A stretch of DNA of 48,181 nucleotides from a virus: positions 1 to 48,181 of IMG/VR virus record IMGVR_UViG_3300040801_001020; one strand, written 5' to 3'. Under the pieces are notes generated by a model that was not told the origin of the DNA, ran no database searches, and was given only the letters and a program-made list of their open reading frames with translations. This document shows positions 25,101 to 31,700 of this stretch, one piece after another. Every line of letters begins with the position of its first letter. Position 1 is the stretch's first letter. The position numbers and the translations under genes were made by a program.

Positions 25101-28100
25101 TAAGCATCGTATTCCCACTCGCCCTGGTCTCTCCAGCTGGTACCATTTGTTTGGCTGTCCAGAGGAATACCATTTACCATGACTGCTGCCGAGTTGCTTA
25201 CAGACATCATGCCTGGGTCGGCATTGCTTTGTAAATCCACTCTGGGGATAGCATAGCTAACCGCAACTTCTTCAATGCGCTCGCCACGGTAGGTTTGATA
25301 GTTTATGTCACTAGGAGTAAACGGCAGATCTAACGGATGATTTACAATAGCTCGTCCAACCACATATGTGTTGTTGACATCAAACGATGTTTGTACTCCG
25401 TTCACAGTTAGGAAACTGTTCGCTACTAGATCATTGCCACTGCGTGTGTTAGTCCAACGACGCTCAATTGATGTAGCACCAGTGTTAAACAAGTCACGTG
25501 GCGCAATAAGTTCGCCTGCATCGTTTACAGGAATAACTTTGCTGAGACCTTCGCGACGAAATGGGTTGTCCAGCATGTAGCGATTGTCTGTAAAGTTTTC
25601 ACGTGGACCTTGTCGTATTATACCCTGTTCCAGGTCATCCCACATTCTGGTGTTCTCTGGGGTGTACACACCCAATCGCGGAGTCAGGCGACCAATTACA
25701 TCGGTGTCAAACAGTGAATACTCATCATCCCACCAGACAGGCTTCTCAGTAAAGCCTAGCATTTCCCATGGGTTGGTGTGAGGACGGATGGTGTCATAGT
25801 AGTACATGTACACACCCTTCCAGTGACTTGGTAGATCGCTACCTGGGTTGTAGTTCCAGGTGAGAGGATCATTCTCGTCGTAAAATTCGTTTACTACAGG
25901 ATCAACGCCGTTTACACTCACCCACTTGGCAAAGTTGTGACGCAGCATGTTTTCCAGCTCGTTCAGACGATAGCCTGTTCTGCGGAATGCACCATTGCGA
26001 ATAGCAGTCAGGTTGTATTCTGGCAAGCTGTTGGCGTTGCGGAACTCTCGCTTGGCGGCGCTGTAGATGCGCTTCTCAAATTCTAGCAATAAATCGTCAC
26101 GCAAGTCTCCCACAAGAGGTGTGCGTGATCCATCGTGACCCACAATCACGTCAATCGGTGTTCTGTACGAGGTATCTGTGACAATCTCTGGAGCAAATAG
26201 CGGGTACAGACCCATTGTGCTAGGAGTAGGCGGACATTGTGCACTGTCGCGCTGTGTATCGTAAATCTTCACAGTTATAGTAGACGCAATTTCGTACTGC
26301 ATTGTGGTTTCAATTGTTATGGGGTTGTTGTCCACAATATTGTAATCAACATCTGGGATCAACAATTTTCCAGCATTGTAAACAAGTATGCTGTTTTCCA
26401 GCTGGTTAAGATCCACATAGCGTTCCAGTGTAAACTGTGTCTGGTTTAATGCCACAGTGAAATCTTCTTGTGTGAAGATGTCACCAAAAGGAATAATGTA
26501 AGTTCGGTTGAATGCATTCTTGCTCAACTTGAAACTAATAACACTACGCAACACTGTCTCTAGCATCTGCTCGTTGGTTTGACCTAACTCATAGCCACGC
26601 TCGTAGTAGCTGTTGATTTCGCTACGCACACGATTACGGTACTTGGTGTACTCAATCTCACAGAAGCGCAAAGCATCAATCAGGTTGTGTGGTTGATCAT
26701 CCAACAAGAACGCACCCAACAAAATGTCTTGGTTGGTGCGCACAATGTCTTGAGCAAATGCTGGGTCGCGCGCAGTGTCTGGATAGTTGTTGATGCGCAG
26801 TGGGTCACCTTCAAATCCATCTTGCTCCTGCATGTAGTTCACAAAGTGCTGTAAGTACTCTGGCTCTGAAATTGTGGTGATGTCTTGCTTGGTCTGATTA
26901 TGTGTCCAGCCTATGGGCAAGTCAAACTTGCTCACGCTGCTCAGTGAAAGCAAACCACTTGTGGCGGTGATGTCAATTTCCAGGATGTCACCTGCTTGCA
27001 ATGTGGCTTCATTGAAGTCAATAAACGCTCGTACTGTAACACCGTAACCAAAATCTGTTCGTGGTTGTCCGTTAACAGACACCACAATGTCATAACCACT
27101 TGGGTTGTCTGCATCCAACTTGGGGAAGCCTCCAATAAAGAAGCTCTTGCGTTCTTGGTCTACATCGTTTTGTGTGATGTCATATACTGAACGGATACGT
27201 TGTTGAGTTGGTTGGTCGATGATGCGCCACACGCCCACAAACTGATTGTTCAATTTGTAGTAGTGGTAGCCGTTTATATCCGTGGCAGTTTCTGCACCAA
27301 ATGCTGTGAACTCATAGCGATGAGTATCTTGGAAATTCTCAAACACAATTTCTGAACTAGACTTAAACTGACGGAATACAAGAGGGAAGCCTAGCACACT
27401 GTCTGGTGTTGCAGACACAATGGTTTGGTCACCAGTTGCTTGGGTGGCATATCCGAATATCTTGTTACCGGCAAATGTACTGTCTGGATATACTGCTGGA
27501 TCATCCAGTGCCACACCGTTTGTATCGTATAGCTGAAACAATGGTGCTTTGTTAAACTGATCTTTGATCTGAGGCACAATCCACTCGTTGCCGTTCCAAG
27601 CATACTCCAACCCAGATCCTTCTGAGCCAAGTTCTATCTGCACAACATCACCAGTCTGTGCTGTTAATGGCACAAAGTCAAAGTCTCCGTCCTGCGAGCC
27701 ACTTGGATTGCTGACGTCAGGCACTCTGGTAAGTGCAATGTTTCCTGATACGTTGCTTGCTTGGTAGATGAAAGGTGCGTTTTCAGATTCCTCGGAAAGG
27801 AACAAGATAGTGCGTCCCACCACTTCCTCTCCATCAACTCGCACGTTGACGTTAGCGCCTTCGAGCTCGTCTATTCTGTACACTGTACTCAACAGGTCCG
27901 CGGTACCCAGGCTACGGTTACCGTAGTTGTAAAGCTCTAGCTTACGATCAAATTCAATAATGGGTCTGTCAGCACGGAATTGTCGCTCAGGTATCTGGTC
28001 ACCAGCATCCACAAAGTTGTTGATGTGGTACCAAAAGTTTACACGACTCCATGGGTTATCGTTTACTGCACCACGCTCCATGACAATGTAGTCGTTTATG

Positions 28101-28789
28101 GTTTGTGTGGGGTTGCCTTGTGCATCTACTTCTCGGCTGAATGCTGTACCAAAGTTTCTGTCTTTGGGCACTAGCACAATGTTACGGCCCACGCCTTGCA
28201 CAACAAACTCGATACCTGTCAAGTCTTGAGGAATTACAAAGTCACCAGTAAACTGTACAATCATTCCGTTTCTGAATGCTTTTCCGCCTGGTGGTGTGAA
28301 GCTTGCTTGCCCTAGTACGTCTGTTTCAATGTCAATGGGCGCGTCAACTGTGCCCACGACATCAATAGTAGATGGGCCTTCAGGCAACCAGTAGTATTCT
28401 GCATAGTTGATGAACTTGTCCACATCAATTGGTGGCAAGTATACACTGTAATTCTCGCTGAAGATTTTGTTCTGCTCGCGGGTATCAATGCCGTAAGTTT
28501 CCAATGCTGCTAGTAGCTCGTCATAAAAGAAGAAGTTTTCACTAGCACCAGTATCAGAATTGATGGTGTTAACCGTGGGGCTCAAGCCATAAAATCGTTT
28601 GGTAGTTGTGGGCTCAGGCAGGAATTCACCGCGCACGTTGTAGTCATCGCCACGCTGGCTTCCGATGTACCCACGGATATTTTCAATTTCGGCTTTGCTG
28701 AACAATTGCTCAACAGTGTTCTCGAAAAAGTTCTTGATGACAGTTGTTTGTAGTACTGCCGGTAACTTTTTGTAAATCTTATCAGTCAT
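7130..28789 (-). CDS. Giant virion/baseplate-associated protein, 7219 aa
   Basis: One open frame of 21.66 kb without interruption, roughly 790 kDa, with ATG at 28789, 10 bases after the gp6-like stop. Position (gp25, gp6, then this) is that of T4 gene 7 (1032 aa), so a peripheral baseplate wedge or tail-tip role is inferred. Visible modules: YHYH-type domain about 1255-1310 (GWSFDGFPIYGPYGY, then RTGTR and GPGGAYTGVFVQDY); chitin-binding-like module near 1725 (W-x4-TYKRGTIVQHIGNFYQAP, later LW); PA14-like beta-sandwich about 4320-4465 (KGYFRAPYTGTYTFTAEAEDGLW); glycine-tyrosine repeats with G-x-GY-x4-P near 1405-1457, 2170, 2835-2900 and 5270; Pro/Gly/Asn linkers near 4750-4820 with LSLGGAP, a motif also present near 3940. 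No signal peptide, transmembrane helix or obvious protease site is seen. Probably a multi-domain adhesion and tail scaffold. The frame is certain, the role is inferred. Confidence 0.85.
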   Translation of the reverse strand: MTDKIYKKLPAVLQTTVIKNFFENTVEQLFSKAEIENIRGYIGSQRGDDYNVRGEFLPEPTTTKRFYGLSPTVNTINSDTGASENFFFYDELLAALETYGIDTREQNKIFSENYSVYLPPIDVDKFINYAEYYWLPEGPSTIDVVGTVDAPIDIETDVLGQASFTPPGGKAFRNGMIVQFTGDFVIPQDLTGIEFVVQGVGRNIVLVPKDRNFGTAFSREVDAQGNPTQTINDYIVMERGAVNDNPWSRVNFWYHINNFVDAGDQIPERQFRADRPIIEFDRKLELYNYGNRSLGTADLLSTVYRIDELEGANVNVRVDGEEVVGRTILFLSEESENAPFIYQASNVSGNIALTRVPDVSNPSGSQDGDFDFVPLTAQTGDVVQIELGSEGSGLEYAWNGNEWIVPQIKDQFNKAPLFQLYDTNGVALDDPAVYPDSTFAGNKIFGYATQATGDQTIVSATPDSVLGFPLVFRQFKSSSEIVFENFQDTHRYEFTAFGAETATDINGYHYYKLNNQFVGVWRIIDQPTQQRIRSVYDITQNDVDQERKSFFIGGFPKLDADNPSGYDIVVSVNGQPRTDFGYGVTVRAFIDFNEATLQAGDILEIDITATSGLLSLSSVSKFDLPIGWTHNQTKQDITTISEPEYLQHFVNYMQEQDGFEGDPLRINNYPDTARDPAFAQDIVRTNQDILLGAFLLDDQPHNLIDALRFCEIEYTKYRNRVRSEINSYYERGYELGQTNEQMLETVLRSVISFKLSKNAFNRTYIIPFGDIFTQEDFTVALNQTQFTLERYVDLNQLENSILVYNAGKLLIPDVDYNIVDNNPITIETTMQYEIASTITVKIYDTQRDSAQCPPTPSTMGLYPLFAPEIVTDTSYRTPIDVIVGHDGSRTPLVGDLRDDLLLEFEKRIYSAAKREFRNANSLPEYNLTAIRNGAFRRTGYRLNELENMLRHNFAKWVSVNGVDPVVNEFYDENDPLTWNYNPGSDLPSHWKGVYMYYYDTIRPHTNPWEMLGFTEKPVWWDDEYSLFDTDVIGRLTPRLGVYTPENTRMWDDLEQGIIRQGPRENFTDNRYMLDNPFRREGLSKVIPVNDAGELIAPRDLFNTGATSIERRWTNTRSGNDLVANSFLTVNGVQTSFDVNNTYVVGRAIVNHPLDLPFTPSDINYQTYRGERIEEVAVSYAIPRVDLQSNADPGMMSVSNSAAVMVNGIPLDSQTNGTSWRDQGEWEYDAYVKEGDATVSSGLLHYNVVLPWVLELDTWDTANHSPIVGWSFDGFPIYGPYGYTEYDGNGAVLDANITSIQSSFTLRTGTRTSGPGGAYTGVFVQDYAYDANIAAQPAHTNNFNMRYGVTPDSGGQPIHFYVATIDQNGDPMFPYAVGGTADDTDGAVFAGQYYGQPAPIDELAEIIILDQGGLYSANSFVEITGDGTGATADLVLNELGEIVDVPLTNRGRNYTRAEARVIDPDGTGVREKLLVRIDTQDSSINNSFVNADATAAIVSTDEIVQSVTGGVAVDWQFGDYAPVEQVWRTSEAYPFAVAEALLLAKPGRFATIFSDPTRLYRPVVDKRRLLNRDTNRAWQFGDPDQFTVHGDINDAGQFLTNVGYTQFINSWLEFQGLKTDDVFVPQLRTLNMKLAHRMSGFIDKDTLVARTDQYSTTGTASSLIIPQENIGATIHVSPYKSRNYYTGVIIERAQGGYIVRGYDSTLGYFNVAESDTRGPRESVTVGGDPAAFVEWQANKTYKRGTIVQHIGNFYQAPVSITSGDQFDRGLWTRLPSLPQLNAARGVLYQRGTGTINTVEYETFFDSEQAVYNFLVELGRYQELVGYDFGEFDSSINAVRNWAYAAKQFLFWTTGKWEIGNTLSLSPLAPRVRFKAEQGFIAKINRSDREQFCIVDQNGAVVDPVDCEIVREDDFIEIAPLDPNVQIFGTMLFVKEIEHVLSFDDVTIFNDLIYNPVINQRQDRIKLRGQRTSDWKGRFSSKGFIIDDDELLPNLDNLAESLGRYHEFGFIPVQRDLYDSARAMFGFQERDYLRELDLLDDEQVEFYRGLIQNKGTSASLSKIARSDFVADGNITVFDEWALKIGDFGDTENNQSIEIALDPSEFTQNPQLFTLAFPADTTEVVERIEVLDARFTYLQTPEIEIGPPMLGGIQATAVATLGADNRLEKITVTNPGSNYDSNVLAQVVIANVLLNNNDITLQRAVATRLPGYITLDSANIEFTLTDNISNVTTIFDIGVQGNATIITPEQIENAVGSANGDMVAQLIATHGVDGNANAVGYSVILSGSDFTLVDGINLGLVDGTYQPQQRFGLFTTVEQLAIQDAANVANITVSVDGEFITDYTYNPGQVIEAADLVTDQGTTLLPDLDADISYPRSVPTTLGNGDVVYNIANTSATFNFASTNLDANNINQAAVDMFGRYRFVEVYINDVRVQNTADTFNWFDTDGNANTSGTSWSNVSGEIFTLTQNSITFNDITQLPREALTVKYNPPLDANVDTTDRELFYAIDANTNIRIVETATVQFADDFQGDLPGTNVQIRVTSQEGITARLGTVRTFEITPDVSGDDVIIVDIDDPDTFIKRPTGIRGSQLWPTFSEGVDASGVTDQRYPTVRNAGYVNPSNVNFQAFDLASLPDLYDQEVLIKPSEGDLIHIARAERDDWNVYKLTDIGSSQNFLYRNNQGQVNLYTDRSLFDFLDTNQIGEPGTGRYLDYFLSLKTDRVSDQVVLWTNEDIVNSTQLELADIEAPRMTEARIASIEPAAVVTISNVEPVYGDALTGLSLRTSELFLNDTVLVTGVSTGALAEGDAVQLLDNVGTSFTYTTAYTAAAGTMTLVPGQVTSINVTNAGTGYTSPPNVTVGASPNAAFTATAEAVLNADGNVTQINLTYAGGGYASAPTVTIEPAVGANTISATATAEFDASITEVNEVFTEFGAGNILVTLDGQVDPELLTRAEANNANLSVAERQVISDINNITNRAYFVDSVNVGTGEIQISNPVFDANLAGNLVNTTYTVVQYADYTPDDGNIYYIARNVTGNSFEIQRPNTVPADGVSARILNKTRVISPGHDLTGGDIVRIRTNGIAGTYTVESANVDSFVIDSPYTFGFTDGVVLKKGIKINTVGEHGITQAYADFGKRISTHFITPRFYNKVYSIDRITPTAIFMDNVWPFDERTYKFYEEKTAYLNVSNVYDPGNVTLANATNVIELHDDYRLTDKIAFYNSNAQIVNPGAITMEGANYAVFDSSALNSDGNISVKVTIMRQVIRNNYRYPVLTTVDHNKVNLNGTTVALDGFNNLEGMATSLNRQIDLRRSFIKTDQSDFGLRFAMLNDPRAKIARAGSNGQPQSAAQLGNYGPYIRDPDVINALSNNQLPVIGTLDIANSDEKRVDPEFNKGPKLVGPVFGLVYFDQRTQTEFRWDPTVQNYKPIRRAGGGTELLESAGVEAVLPPESHVDSAVVETADGFVNQNPELILIRVPGNGAANRNFLPGLQQRDYSMTLEVTFQTAGDDVTLPAYRLMPNPNMVYKIYQAVQNDNLDIYYNLVDVSNPPNEPHDFYQTVNAFSDFLDYPTSDFYYQNDIEIFTDVQNRITNTNDPIRVQNTGRTVELPPVEPAAFLGKQLVPEPFAVELGNGSNAIGNFVGLPPLTVESSQAGRQAQVTTTEAGYNNFFMWTAGLEPGQWAPTSNGPGTLPGSQGNPAAFGFGRGYYLANDNHLLPNDYPVTGAITPYDALKPRFLYNRAFSVFPGVSNTANSFFLDQDGNQVTDQAAISAGLENGTITETTVLPDYIDPTDENADIEGLRPEEIFVACFWSEPFTYRNQLTGFNFSNLDSNGTPEPIVEDYLGTVVRVKYIRLTELPPNAVTRRIIPDTGWGGKEWRNIRVDDINFNAGPAQDIWNIFEAVNVNSGSTGDPDEGAIGIGTSIPGQGGGGAGNTFGNPVPPTLSLGGAPLSNNPFVNPIGEFIEGPRNVETIPVTQVGPVLNAEALEGLPGPCQPLPDPILGSADTGTGTCLTDPSRAVTEGFTRSGLDIVPGTSDRVRYITRKVTGEFNLRAFFKSIDVPDGIGVSIYLSPSEFDPTDVAGWTDTALPRISTISSGGVAGARDGSQISQYGIAPISGTLRRDGNVDRLLDVTDASLTDSAFNIGTPVTGENIPVFTPEDILGVQGVGFLQTQVSCLDGPWFTVLIKENDVSANAPEWRLALEYRDSRPGSGNENAVTCTPEEQNSPSAAFFAGAQLREWVGNNNNAYFGQATADEESVKIVDNIWFPYNALGRQLQRLQNTRALPTRYTDGDIDNSDPNRTASGTGVTLNRELSVTDFERWQFPAGKFSTIELKGYFRAPYTGTYTFTAEAEDGLWMWISSERESSEVDNPDFEDEGRRGKSDLSNDEYFKDDGLPPGGFPRFKQDYIPSKRYHRDNAVLRVGGRTTGRVAVSDLPGAQSFPVFLEQGEYYFVRVIAGNYSTGANDRGTIDRFRWTCKAGTSPDYSGESSGRTYREAMRFSGRTCLDTDGAAGGTSSLGSGGNGVSDEILGSTTAGCGTPGVTCKDPIQEIKASGATTDDIVANGSEITAGWFVIPNNGKHTSFSINYAPQTGTNGNFTREVRRWISTEAGGTPIGGVGSAYDRTTQTSGGATIQERYAIQGEPNPQNLPVLERNRVYFENYQVIRYINTSETSAERRRTVTGNGQDSAVSTAPPAQPQQPRQPDPRRQALIDCADRAGVGILWAGVRPPQAYIDCYVSAYGTCPPQTPCDLSSPAAAPETPNFNPATPPEASPPSLDTGNGGGLSLGGAPDNFEPGSNPGNQPANPPTNNPIVEDTTGGGNFNFSDLGLTDIDLGFVRGFNAFGQASRQRLNYSGYSQNLLTGYNFYPQSFKVEPRKISRPEQFGYSQNVQPGRFVSATNQVISGGGSVPLAEQLRPISGRRSLSNTPIVDEPWAGNLQGANALNQTVRFQPRRVGSVFNADGVAINNSNVTRRQISANSITEPAFQEPGIQTPGGDNPVNPPGDNGTAFEPPEFTRFDRETIRFNRTPYIDITPKTFDSNGVLVAAGPTARAYIRQPTPSVTLNQADLIGIAPNSEIILNGRRITVRGRSFEDIKTQVNCSNLGIRAILNTAQTGQTLTLSSCDGKPWRAAEGCAGGRYKQVGDFHINRGFEQAVNTTEGVTQQYVFDPAGIGTGEGAPVTLPRYVAIDDQLGQAVFDPSVDNPNNLLDLTGTDNDNPRARVTLNVPSIAPVYSNTRTTSSTTGGSNYRIGDRLRLLGGTPVENTKGPLTKICIDSAGSGYTNPANITIVINGDGNNPGIGASAVVTELDINGGIAGIEMTNTGAGFDFDRPPTVEIVDRSPPRIVPIQISAAWPEKVDVAAGQTVQVSFESSEIDASGNPGSQRTRRSRFLRATAPVKFSDASRETETAVANTNIAWVDPANVSGINTPLVEIQVDTTASGPLNGWIRPNSFVEIDFTPVGGTQQTALFWIPQPGENDPTIFDNKFYIENSNFTSVDNVANLFGGDVEITVRARAPWWDTYVLGESSGRASLVDTVDPSIQKVPAELSAKIALNPNPNLNGDPQDLTSDDVFADGYESFAGPLRVAKFIVTDVDSKGAITSLRVIDRGLYKVFPSDLTFGIPLEYDYANSGTGLVNPRSGTITDSQRNKILGVGDPTQDGNAPYGTRENTQYGVPPFRAEGEAESDPTSFKHPDWKPYPEFYWNGSNFVPYTGSPGAYDPSTYTIINTTAGTENPEIANQRGFLVQKSYEPDFDPQSGTFGRIREPRQTPGGTGARLFITAQEVPDCSERGTAKEALGIPDQVLDVNAPQSLIGDLNNALSAVGYAPDDVGFTVTPVGGVSVIDLETAFPAVNLDGTPGFLEALGLPVGDYNVGGLCIQGVLNDVVRTEAQAEETVNRIFDENPDLGVIDERRVAEITGRPLESLPPTRILSLLCVENIISDNNSIFGDSIVRPVRELFKYDITNVFGEQVSLNTDAKKEITPVTVFESRRFNANNPVPEAGVDGKAWIDDYQNQGWAYLHNGEVRRRQQPLVDTEFVYESLVYDAETGERVRNLTMWDPFKGILPGFVRNEIDFISDEDPVSYNESRTNFGRNNIGKVWWDTSTVRYNWYEQGSNSERAQNWGRSFPGSSITVCEWVESKSRPENWNGNGAPRWLNRFITERHQDPVSGQYELYYYYWVQNRSVVDDRIKRDMGRELDTQTVARYIANPVGYGLEMAAYVSADSYLLYNTRELLNDADTNLQIRFSRNMNTNGIDHTAWQLVREGDDASSIPDILGDKLIDSLSGENAIGQIVPDATLSDVEKLGTSFRPRQTMFADVKQARRVMASFINEVLADIKLNTQFPQWDDALPNNLQYIEIVDWYAVDRVDARTNRVIRYDDSRKPVYKVSNIAELKQLTDLPDETVVQVQSSVTEQPQLWMYEANDGTYTQISIANETVRFRDSVFTDDYNIAMATEIRALLSSLRDNVFATTSVWNDLFFEMVKYAYVEQGQLSWAFKSTYLFIEKQERDLQQFAGFSPDNFDRILEYMNEVKPYNAKIREYKDGKTADIEVIGQGAIGDADKPPYVDPVSGETRVLDENSVVDQLILSTNPDYADYYAAFTGDTGRIRKTNTTLVFDRTNWEFTQQDWDRTKVEVERSIAQNIANITQVDPRAFTYLGKFRTVQSNVEVGNSSIAVDDVEGIYIGHEVDFVVDNVDVVTGKVTSVDVGNSIVQLSTQTANVIPAGSTVRFHTDYVRAIDRIFKYDPVVQQTFALEVNRYFDDATASTNNDIIGNADIMADIVFNNGLDVTLELLRQKVGGGFRGVELDGGIFNQFINNQDFIANSPTEFSYSINPYDSKPLNTITSTQDYQGTFTNQTQLEQDGVIYDGFSGTPFQKVLYGSNRPEELALFGPRENLIMTVYTSKYSYGSNSEFVAGNIDLANIDLNSIPGIPTGMDVTFRTHYTLFGETDYWRVQVDTELTSNLNTFDSIMEVTTTIPFAPANNQDPAYVWVNDEKIGYNRKEDGKFVQLTRGVDGTTIQNHPAGSPVWSAATRESFNNLSPEQNVWLDVGSVYSNKDRWDFFDRWDEIANLTIQSNAIITSANLLVGSLPENFVFSANVEDIANANISVGEGVLVSSTTDVTLGNVDALVTNVNLVSGIVDFQIFTDPDVANVLGIGNAGVGNTIVITTINAVGEQLPEDFWDSATLLSNTAISLADIENTNLNSATSIMRFLHNLPSSF

Positions 28790-28799
28790 TTAGGTTTGC

Positions 28800-31700
28800 T
28801 TACCTGTCCACGCGCAGACTTTGGTTGTCCAGTCTGCTAACTATTTCAATATCACTTACTGATGCTGTATTAATGAATAACTCGTTTGGTTCAGCTTTCA
28901 CTTGGAACATTTGTCCAAAACTTCCTGAAAGGTTACGAGGCAATATCACGATGCTTCCTATCGCACTGCCCAGACGTTGGTGAATGTAAGTAGCCATTTC
29001 CGTAAAGTAAAATGTTTCACCAAACTCCCAGTTGTCCACGTTAAAGTATTCGTTCATGGCACTAATAATTCTAGTCTTGAGTTCATTGTCACTAATATTA
29101 TCGGACAATTTCACCACACGAAACTTTGCTCTGTATTCTTCTTGTGCTTGTGTTCCAAAGAGCAACTTGAAGCTTGCGCTACGAAATGCCAGCGTATCAC
29201 TAGCGCTCTTGTATGTATTTAGTCCCGCAAATTCTTGGCTCAGCTCATTGGTGGTAGGAGCCAACGGGAATTCTGTAGCAGGACGAGCTTGCCATCTCTG
29301 CACTTGATCATTGTACGACGATGTCAAAACCAGCATTTCCACCACGTTGCTGATGCTGGGATCAATGCGCACATCGTTAGGTGCAAAATGTCTCCAGCGC
29401 ACAACACCATCTGTTTGGTTAGCAGAGCGAACATTTTGCGTCTTGCCTCTGCCCTGGCGCACAAAGAAATCTTCAGTGCGCACTAGAGGCACTCTGTTGA
29501 TTGATGTGCTCTCTGGCAGGAACTGATAAGTGATGTCTGTGCCTTGATCATAAACCACAATACCGCTTGCTGCTTGTACATTTTCCAGCACACTTACTAC
29601 GTCCTTGTTATCCACCACAATCCAGTCTACTTCACTCAAATTCACAAAGTCACTAAATGATGCTGGTGAGATAGTGTCCACACCGCTGCGGTATCTGATG
29701 CCAGCTTCACCACGGTAGTCCAGTATCACACCGCTTGCTGGACGTGTGTAACTGAATCCGTCAAAATCAGTGAATGTCTCAAAGTACACCAAGTCATTTG
29801 ATCCCACATATTCTTCAAACTGTAATGGACGATCAGGAACCAGATCACCGTCAGTATCTTGGGGGGCAACAATTACCTTGCGTGGGTCTTGATATCCGTC
29901 TGCTTCGCGGAACACATCCACTACGTCCCAGTTTACGTCTTGACTCAGGTTCTCGTTGCTCACCAAATAGTTGATGTTAATCTTGTCTGCGCTAAAATCG
30001 CCTGATGCATCCTTACTATAGTGGTAATCGTTGAGAGCCAGACTTCTGTACTCAAGCTTGCCGACCTTTTCTACCTCGTCCCATTCTGTAAACACCATGC
30101 GTCCTGAAACGTTGGCATCCAGTGTGGTGCCGTCAACACCGTAACTGAATGTGTCTCCAGATAGCAATGCTTTGAACACCACCTCATCACCTGGTAGCCC
30201 GCCGTTTGGTACTTGGCGATACAGCACATAAGGTGTTACTTCAGTTTCGTCCACAATGCGTGTGCCAAAAGTATCATCGTTAAAATTAATTTCAAGCTTA
30301 CTGGGCAGACTTGTAACCATGCCAGTTGCGTTGGCTATCACCACATTAGCATCATTGCTGCTACCTGTTCCACGGAAATATGTGGGCAGGTTGATGCTAG
30401 CGTCTGTAACATAACGGTTGTTGGCTGTTTGCTCTACAATCGTATCGCCTGAAGGCACCAAGATGCCAAAGTTGCTCACCCAGTTTACATTCACGTCTTT
30501 CCACAAAGTGTTGCGTGTCTTGAGCGGAATGTTAGGACGCAATCCAGTGGGGTCATAATCTGTCCCCAGCACTGCATTGTTCCAGCGTGTACCTCGCCAT
30601 GCAAATGTTTCAGTATCGCCTGGCTTGGTGTTCACTGTGCTAAACGTCAAAGTATCTTCTGCACTGCGTCGAGTTCTGTCCACCACACTGTAGCTGCGCA
30701 CATTGTGGAATCGCAAATCACTCAAGCTTTGTACCACGTAGTCTTGGCCGCGCTGTGTTACGTTGTAGCGATACTCATTGGGCGATACTGATCCGGCAGC
30801 CAACTCTAGCAACAATATCCAACTGCGTGGTCCTCGTCCATCAAGATTGATAGCATAGCTGTCTTGTGTATTGAGGTTGGCTTTGGGAATGATATACCAA
30901 GCATCGTTGACCAGATCATAGCCCAGACCAAATGTTCTACGGTTGCGTATTTCTGTTTCAATGTTGGTAAGTTCGTTCTGGTCAAACAGCTTGCGCAGAC
31001 TGACCACAACTTCAGAGGCTTGCCATCCTGATGCAATTTCCTCGCTCAATGTCCAAGGCCCTATGCCTGTATCCACACTGCTATTCAAGCGTCCGTTATT
31101 GCTAACACTGGTAATACGTGCCCACTTGCTGTCTGTTGGATCAGCTGGATTATAAAATTTAACGAATGCATTCTCTTTGAGCATGCGGAACTTGCGGGCG
31201 CGCGGCACACTGGACACCACGCTAGGTCCAGGGTTGTTGACCAACACTGCTTGTGTGGGTACTGTCAAACTCTCTGTGATGAATCCCGTCTTGCCTGAGC
31301 TTCTGGCTGGTTGGGGATTCCAAAAAATGTTATCAGACTCTGAAAATTTAAAAACATCCACTGCGCCATTTTTATTGGGATTGTTCCAAATGTTGCGCAT
31401 GGTGTAATACACAAAGTTGTTGGTGGCTTGATCCTTGAGTGCGTCAGTCAACACACTTGCAGCCACTTCAAGCGGTGTGGTGTTGCTGTTAACAGTTACT
31501 TGGAATGTGCTGTCATCAATTTCACTGTACAAATATGCGTCTTCCGCAAAAGTGTCCACATTGTTATATGTGCCTGTGGGATCGTTAATGTCAATGTAAC
31601 GGCTATGCCCAGCATGAGTACGGTTGATGGCCTTGAGCTTGGTGATGTTAGTGCTCTGGCTCTGCGGAAACACGTTGTAATCCTGTGCACTCACCATTCG

